DNA of 55,628 nt from Lachnospiraceae bacterium UBA3310 (GTDB lineage: Bacteria; Bacillota; Clostridia; Lachnospirales; Lachnospiraceae): positions 1-55,628 of the forward strand of contig DESQ01000016.1 of assembly GCA_002361355.1 (NCBI GenBank), in the 5' to 3' direction. Position 1 is the first letter of the stretch; the number at the start of each line of letters is the position of its first letter. The notes under the pieces are model-generated. The model was given only the letters and a program-made list of their open reading frames with translations, was not told the origin of the DNA and made no database searches. The translations under genes and the position numbers were made by a program. This document shows positions 52,496-55,628 of the stretch, piece by piece.

Positions 52496-52518
52496 ATCAT
52501 GAATCTCTGATTCATGAT
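52496..52518 (+). promoter_or_regulatory. Inverted repeat before the M15-type peptidase gene
   Basis: A perfect 9-bp inverted repeat ATCATGAAT/ATTCATGAT around CTCTG. It abuts a TATAAT (52518-52523) about 32 bases before the chosen start. It could be an operator over the -10 region or a small leader hairpin. Confidence 0.5.
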
Positions 52519-52554
52519 ATAATAGCCGCAGAAGAAAAGCGAGGAGATACTACT

Positions 52555-53511
52555 ATGTCCGATATGAAAAAACTGTTACGTCAGGCTGTCAAGCCTGTTC
52601 TGTTCCTTCTTACGTTTATTTTGATCTGCGCCTTTCTGGCACACTATCTGACGGGGCAGGAAACCCTGCTTGACTATGCCAGAGAAAATCCGGAACTGGC
52701 CTATGGCGCAGAGAAAACTCCGACTGAACCGGACAATTCTTCCCTGTCAGAAACGACACAGCCATCAGTTCCTGAGAAAAACACTGTCATTTCGGGTGAT
52801 AACGCAGACACCACCCCTGTCACTCCTGACGAGTCTCCCGCATATGTTGAAAGTGAGAGTGAGGAAACGGAGGCCTCTGACGCTATGCCTATTTCGCCGG
52901 AGCGTGTCACTTACGAGGATCATTTCTACTACGAGCCACTGACTGATTTAGTCAAAGAAAGGATTACAGGGATTTCCTATCCGGAAAACGGTTGTACTGT
53001 CCCTTATGAAGATCTGGCTTACGTCGGACTTCTTTACGTTGATTTTGAAGGACAGGAGCAGACCGGTGAACTGATCTGCAACAAGGCCATTGCACAGGAC
53101 ATGGTCGAAATTTTCTATGAGCTCTATCGCAACGAATATCAAATTGAGCGCGTGCGCCTGATAGATGAGTACGGCGGCGATGACACCGCTTCCATGGCTG
53201 ATAACAACACCTCCTGCTTTAATTACAGAGTTGTTGACGGCACTACAAGCCTCTCCAAACATGCCTACGGCCTTGCCATAGACATAAACCCCTACTACAA
53301 CCCCTACGTTGTCTTTAATAAAAACGGCGACGGGGACACCTATATCTCCCCTCCCGGCAGTGAGATCTACGCTGACCGCAGCCAGGACTTCGCCTATAAG
53401 ATCGATGAGAATGATCTGTGTTACCGTCTCTTTACCGAACACGGCTTCACGTGGGGCGGCAACTGGAATTCCACCAAAGATTATCAACACTTTCAAAAAA
53501 CAATTAACTAA
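52555..53511 (+). CDS. Membrane-anchored M15-type D,D-/L,D-peptidase (VanY/endolysin-like)
   Basis: A 318-residue protein from ATG 52555 (GAGGAGATACTACT upstream); an in-frame extension to 52453 lacks support. An N-terminal membrane helix (about 13-33) and a Ser/Thr/Glu/Pro-rich linker (about 45-115) lead to a C-terminal peptidase M15_4-like domain. Zinc ligands are in LSKHAYGLAIDINP and in DYQHFQ near the end. It should trim peptidoglycan stem peptides outside the membrane. It is transcribed divergently from the ecf operon. Confidence 0.85.
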   Translation: MSDMKKLLRQAVKPVLFLLTFILICAFLAHYLTGQETLLDYARENPELAYGAEKTPTEPDNSSLSETTQPSVPEKNTVISGDNADTTPVTPDESPAYVESESEETEASDAMPISPERVTYEDHFYYEPLTDLVKERITGISYPENGCTVPYEDLAYVGLLYVDFEGQEQTGELICNKAIAQDMVEIFYELYRNEYQIERVRLIDEYGGDDTASMADNNTSCFNYRVVDGTTSLSKHAYGLAIDINPYYNPYVVFNKNGDGDTYISPPGSEIYADRSQDFAYKIDENDLCYRLFTEHGFTWGGNWNSTKDYQHFQKTIN

Positions 53512-53551
53512 ACAACAAAGGGAGCATTCGCTCCCTTATGTTTTTAAGAAT

Positions 53552-53905
53552 TTATGAAATCTTTTTCAGTTTCTCACTATGTTCGGACACAACCTTTTTC
53601 AGTAAATCAATATCCGTAAATGCCGTTTCCATTCTTTCCGAATAATCCCGGTATCGGTTATAGGTCGATGTATAACATGCTTCAATCGTGTTCAGTCTGG
53701 GAATCACGTTGTTTTCCAACAAATCAACCTCAACCCGCTTCAAACGGTCTTTCACAAATTGCAGCTCGCCTTCTACAGTTTCCATCCTGCCTTCTAAAGA
53801 TCCCAGCCTGCCTTCTACGGATTCTATTTTTTTGTTGATCCGGCCTTCCATGAGTCCCATTTCGTTTACAATCGCATTCACGACCATCTTCAATTCTTCA
53901 TTCAT
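53552..53905 (-). CDS. Small coiled-coil protein
   Basis: A 117-residue soluble protein dominated by a heptad coiled-coil (about residues 18-60, with repeated VEGRL/LEGRM/VEGEL units) and a second helical segment. No enzymatic motif is visible and the family is unknown. AGGAGGGTAAAGC precedes ATG. It has its own promoter (54029-54057) between the flagellin gene and the peptidase gene. Confidence 0.75.
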   Translation of the reverse strand: MNEELKMVVNAIVNEMGLMEGRINKKIESVEGRLGSLEGRMETVEGELQFVKDRLKRVEVDLLENNVIPRLNTIEACYTSTYNRYRDYSERMETAFTDIDLLKKVVSEHSEKLKKIS

Positions 53906-54028
53906 GCTTTACCCTCCTGTCATTTTTAACAGCCATTCTACTCTCCATTTCATTTGTCAAACCCCTATTTCCTATCTTAGCAATGAACGAATGTCTGCTG
54001 ACAGACAAGAAACTCTATATCTGTTAAT

Positions 54029-54057
54029 ATAATAACACGCAACAAAATGTTTTGCAA
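54029..54057 (-). promoter_or_regulatory. Promoter of the coiled-coil protein gene
   Basis: On the minus strand a -35 TTGCAA (54052-54057) and a -10 TATTAT (54029-54034) 17 bp apart. A perfect 14-bp palindrome AACGATATATCGTT lies upstream at 54089-54102. Confidence 0.65.
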
Positions 54058-54117
54058 TCAAAATTTGGTATTTTGCGAAAAATATATTAACGATATATCG
54101 TTATTCCTAGATAAGGA

Positions 54118-54147
54118 AACAGCCGCATCCTTCCGGATACGGCCGTT
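54118..54147 (-). terminator. Terminator of the flagellin gene
   Basis: A 13-bp stem with two G-T type mismatches (54118-54130 against 54135-54147) and a TTCC loop, about 48 bases after the flagellin stop codon. The tail on the minus strand is short (TTTCC). Confidence 0.65.
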
Positions 54148-54195
54148 CCAAACACAACATTACATATTTAGCGAATGCTCTTACGTTAGGCGATA

Positions 54196-55128
54196 TTAGC
54201 CAAGTAAGGACAGTGCCAACTGATTGGACTGGTTTGCCTGAGACAGCATGGACGTACCAGCCTGCTGCAGGATATTGTTGTTGGAGAAGCGAACCATCTC
54301 TGTCGCGATATCCGTATCGCGGATTGCAGCCTCCGCGGACTGGGTGTTCTCTACGATGTTGTCCAAATTGTTGATCGTGTGTTCCAGACGGTTCTGTACC
54401 GCACCAAGATCCGAACGCTGTGCGGACACCACTTTGATGGAAGCCTTTACAAACATATTCAGGCTTGCAAAATCTTTATGGCTGGGTATTTTAGCACTCG
54501 CACCTCCCAATACTTCCGGATCAAAATCCGTCGCTACCTTCTTTCCCGGATCGTAGAATTTTTGGATCACAGCAGTTTTATAATCTGGATTTGTAACCTT
54601 GAACCTGTCTTTGATCTGGTCAGCAATTCCGTCAATGCTCATATTCTTGATGCTCACGTTGATATGCTGACCCGCCTCTGCGCCTACCTGCAGACCGACT
54701 TTCTTAAATCCCTTACCATCCAAAAGACTCATCTCATTGAAGGTCGTGGTACTCTGTACACGATCGATCTCGCTCATCAGTTGGTTAATCTCCATTGCGA
54801 TGTATGCGCGATCCGTACTGGTCTGTGTGCCGTTCTCACCTTTGACAGCCAACTCGTTCATTCTCTGGAGCATATCATGCACTTCGTTCAGCGCGCCCTC
54901 TGCAGTCTGTACTGCGCTGATACCATCCTGCGCGTTAGCGGAAGCCTGTGTCAGACCTCTCACCTGTCTGCGCATCTTCTCGGAAATTGCAAGGCCTGCC
55001 GCGTCATCCGCCGCGCGGTTGATCTTATAGCCGGAAGAGAGCTTCTCTGTGGACTTCGCCTGTGAAGCGGTGGTGAGACCTAACATTCTGTTAGAGTTCA
55101 ATGCAGTGATATTGTGTTTAACGATCAT
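54196..55128 (-). CDS. hag: Flagellin
   Basis: A 310-residue flagellin. The conserved N-terminal D0/D1 region (INRAADDAAGLAISEKMR, then LQRMNELAVKGENGTQ, the TLR5-contact segment) spans about residues 1-140. The C-terminal D1/D0 region (about 225-310) ends in QANQSNQLALSLLG. The central variable region is short. It polymerises into the filament. AAGGAGGTAAGTATT precedes ATG, and this site overlaps likely CsrA-binding sequence. It lies 141 bases downstream of csrA. Confidence 0.97.
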   Translation of the reverse strand: MIVKHNITALNSNRMLGLTTASQAKSTEKLSSGYKINRAADDAAGLAISEKMRRQVRGLTQASANAQDGISAVQTAEGALNEVHDMLQRMNELAVKGENGTQTSTDRAYIAMEINQLMSEIDRVQSTTTFNEMSLLDGKGFKKVGLQVGAEAGQHINVSIKNMSIDGIADQIKDRFKVTNPDYKTAVIQKFYDPGKKVATDFDPEVLGGASAKIPSHKDFASLNMFVKASIKVVSAQRSDLGAVQNRLEHTINNLDNIVENTQSAEAAIRDTDIATEMVRFSNNNILQQAGTSMLSQANQSNQLALSLLG

Positions 55129-55136
55129 AATACTTA

Positions 55137-55217
55137 CCTCCTTGTGGTTGCCGACGGCAAATCCGTTTACCGCCGTTTGTTAGTTGATAGTTGAGGTTAA
55201 TCCCGAAAGGATTTACC
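55137..55217 (-). promoter_or_regulatory. Flagellin leader with candidate CsrA sites
   Basis: The ribosome site AAGGAGG (55137-55143) carries an AGGA core. Upstream in the leader a hairpin at 55195-55217 presents CGGGATT next to its loop. In Bacillus subtilis CsrA represses hag by binding two GGA sites, one at the ribosome site and one in an upstream hairpin. The arrangement here is similar, and csrA is the next gene upstream. Confidence 0.5.
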
Positions 55218-55269
55218 CTGGTTATTGAATAATCCCGAAGCCCCTAGGATAGCCCCGGGTTATTACCGT

Positions 55270-55542
55270 TTACTGCCGCGCTCTTTTCGCGCCGTCGTTT
55301 ACCGCGACCTTCTTTTTGCGGTACTTTTCATCCAGCTCGGCCACCGCATGGTAATGGGCAATCTTTTCCTTATCCTCCTGTGTCTTCGCGTGGTTCTCAA
55401 GGGCGCGGCTTCTCGCCACATTGATCTCCTTGGGAACATCCAGCATGACCCTGGTGTGGTTTCTGCTTCCTCCCAGAAAGATGATTCTGATATCGTCGCC
55501 GATCTGAATATACTCTTCTGTGTTGACTGTCATTCTAAGCAT
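55270..55542 (-). CDS. csrA: CsrA-family RNA-binding regulator with extended C terminus
   Basis: A 90-residue protein. Residues 1-50 match CsrA (MLRMTVNTEEYIQIGDDIRI, VMLDVPKEINVARSRA). Residues about 55-90 form an extra charged tail rich in Lys/Glu, longer than the usual 60-75 residue CsrA. It is expected to repress flagellin translation until the FliW partner titrates it; fliW is not seen in the window. GGGAGGTCTCAT precedes ATG. Confidence 0.88.
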   Translation of the reverse strand: MLRMTVNTEEYIQIGDDIRIIFLGGSRNHTRVMLDVPKEINVARSRALENHAKTQEDKEKIAHYHAVAELDEKYRKKKVAVNDGAKRARQ

Positions 55543-55566
55543 ATGAGACCTCCCTGCCTTCTCCTC

Positions 55567-55628
55567 TCATGAGGGCACTTCCTTGTCTGCTCTTTTCCCA
55601 TGCAACACTTTGTAATAAAATGTTGCAT
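55567..55628 (-). CDS. Possible 3' end of a gene upstream of csrA
   Basis: One minus-strand frame is open from the window edge to a TGA at 55567-55569, 24 bases before csrA. It encodes a short basic tail (YYKVLHGKRADKEVPS). In many Firmicutes fliW precedes csrA, so this could be its end, but too little is present to identify it. A perfect 8-bp inverted repeat ATGCAACA/TGTTGCAT (55600-55607, 55621-55628) lies in the same stretch. Confidence 0.3.
   Translation of the reverse strand, partial: ATFYYKVLHGKRADKEVPS

Noticed and set aside
55129..55269. Sigma-28 (TAAA-N15-GCCGATAA) promoter for flagellin
   Set aside because: TAAA and GCCG occur, but not with the required spacing. No convincing sigma-28 promoter could be placed in the csrA-flagellin interval.
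1..55628. CRISPR arrays, insertion sequences, prophage or rRNA genes
   Set aside because: No regularly spaced identical repeats, transposase, integrase, phage structural genes or rRNA sequence were seen. The single lysin-like gene has no phage genes around it.

Overview
The window looks like a chromosome segment of a motile, butyrate-forming, Gram-positive anaerobe of the Lachnospiraceae type (Clostridia). The evidence is the gene order thl-crt-hbd-bcd-etfB-etfA, a maltodextrin ABC importer next to a 4-alpha-glucanotransferase, flagellin beside csrA, energy-coupling-factor (ECF) transporter genes followed by truA, strong AGGAGG ribosome sites and sigma-A type promoters. Most genes are on the minus strand. 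No rRNA, CRISPR array, insertion sequence or prophage was seen. The species assignment is inference.

Layout by region. 1-6.3 kb: alpha-glucan uptake (malE, malF, malG), malQ and a LacI-family regulator, with LacI-type operators at both promoters. 6.3-9.1 kb: a membrane EAL protein with a degenerate GGDEF domain, and a HAD phosphatase. 9.2-12.4 kb: a small regulon consisting of a RhiA-like protein, a leaderless two-domain peptidoglycan hydrolase, a two-helix SLATT-type membrane protein, and upstream a regulator split by a frame shift in an A8 tract (an AbrB-like piece, then a winged helix plus BTAD). 12.6-18.7 kb: DUF6062 protein, acidic membrane protein, TetR and MocR regulators, DUF2225 protein, glutaminyl-tRNA synthetase. 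18.7-25.5 kb: a 38-residue hydrophobic peptide gene with its own promoter and terminator, and a four-gene operon ending in a DHH phosphoesterase and a TIR-domain membrane protein. 25.7-32.0 kb: the crotonyl-CoA/butyryl-CoA operon. 32-39.8 kb: M23 peptidase, glycosyltransferase genes, ribosome hibernation factor, NlpC/P60 hydrolase, thioredoxin reductase. 39.9-43 kb: FabG-like reductase, MATE exporter, YitT protein, tRNA-Ala and tRNA-Val. 43-52.4 kb: a DUF4160/DUF2442 pair, rplM-rpsI, a three-gene glycan cassette, truA, ecfT, ecfA2, ecfA1. 52.5-55.6 kb: an M15-type peptidase, a coiled-coil protein, flagellin and an extended CsrA.

The strongest unusual signal is a pair of near-identical promoter regions (41-133 and 11611-11707). 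Each has three TTCCGAT-type heptamers spaced 11 and 22 bp apart and ending 9 bp before a TACACT -10 box. This is the geometry known for SARP regulators (winged helix plus BTAD) in actinobacteria. A protein of that domain type is encoded immediately upstream of one copy. That copy precedes the RhiA-like, hydrolase and SLATT genes; the other drives a gene beyond the left edge. I infer a SARP-like regulon in a Firmicute, possibly gated by the frameshifted regulator.

Other points of interest are the TIR/DHH operon, a self-contained 38-codon gene, a 153-bp three-way-junction element between etfB and etfA, a cluster of DnaA boxes away from any dnaA gene, a sugar kinase-nucleotidyltransferase fusion inside a glycan cassette that splits truA from rplM-rpsI, and a flagellin leader with likely CsrA sites.
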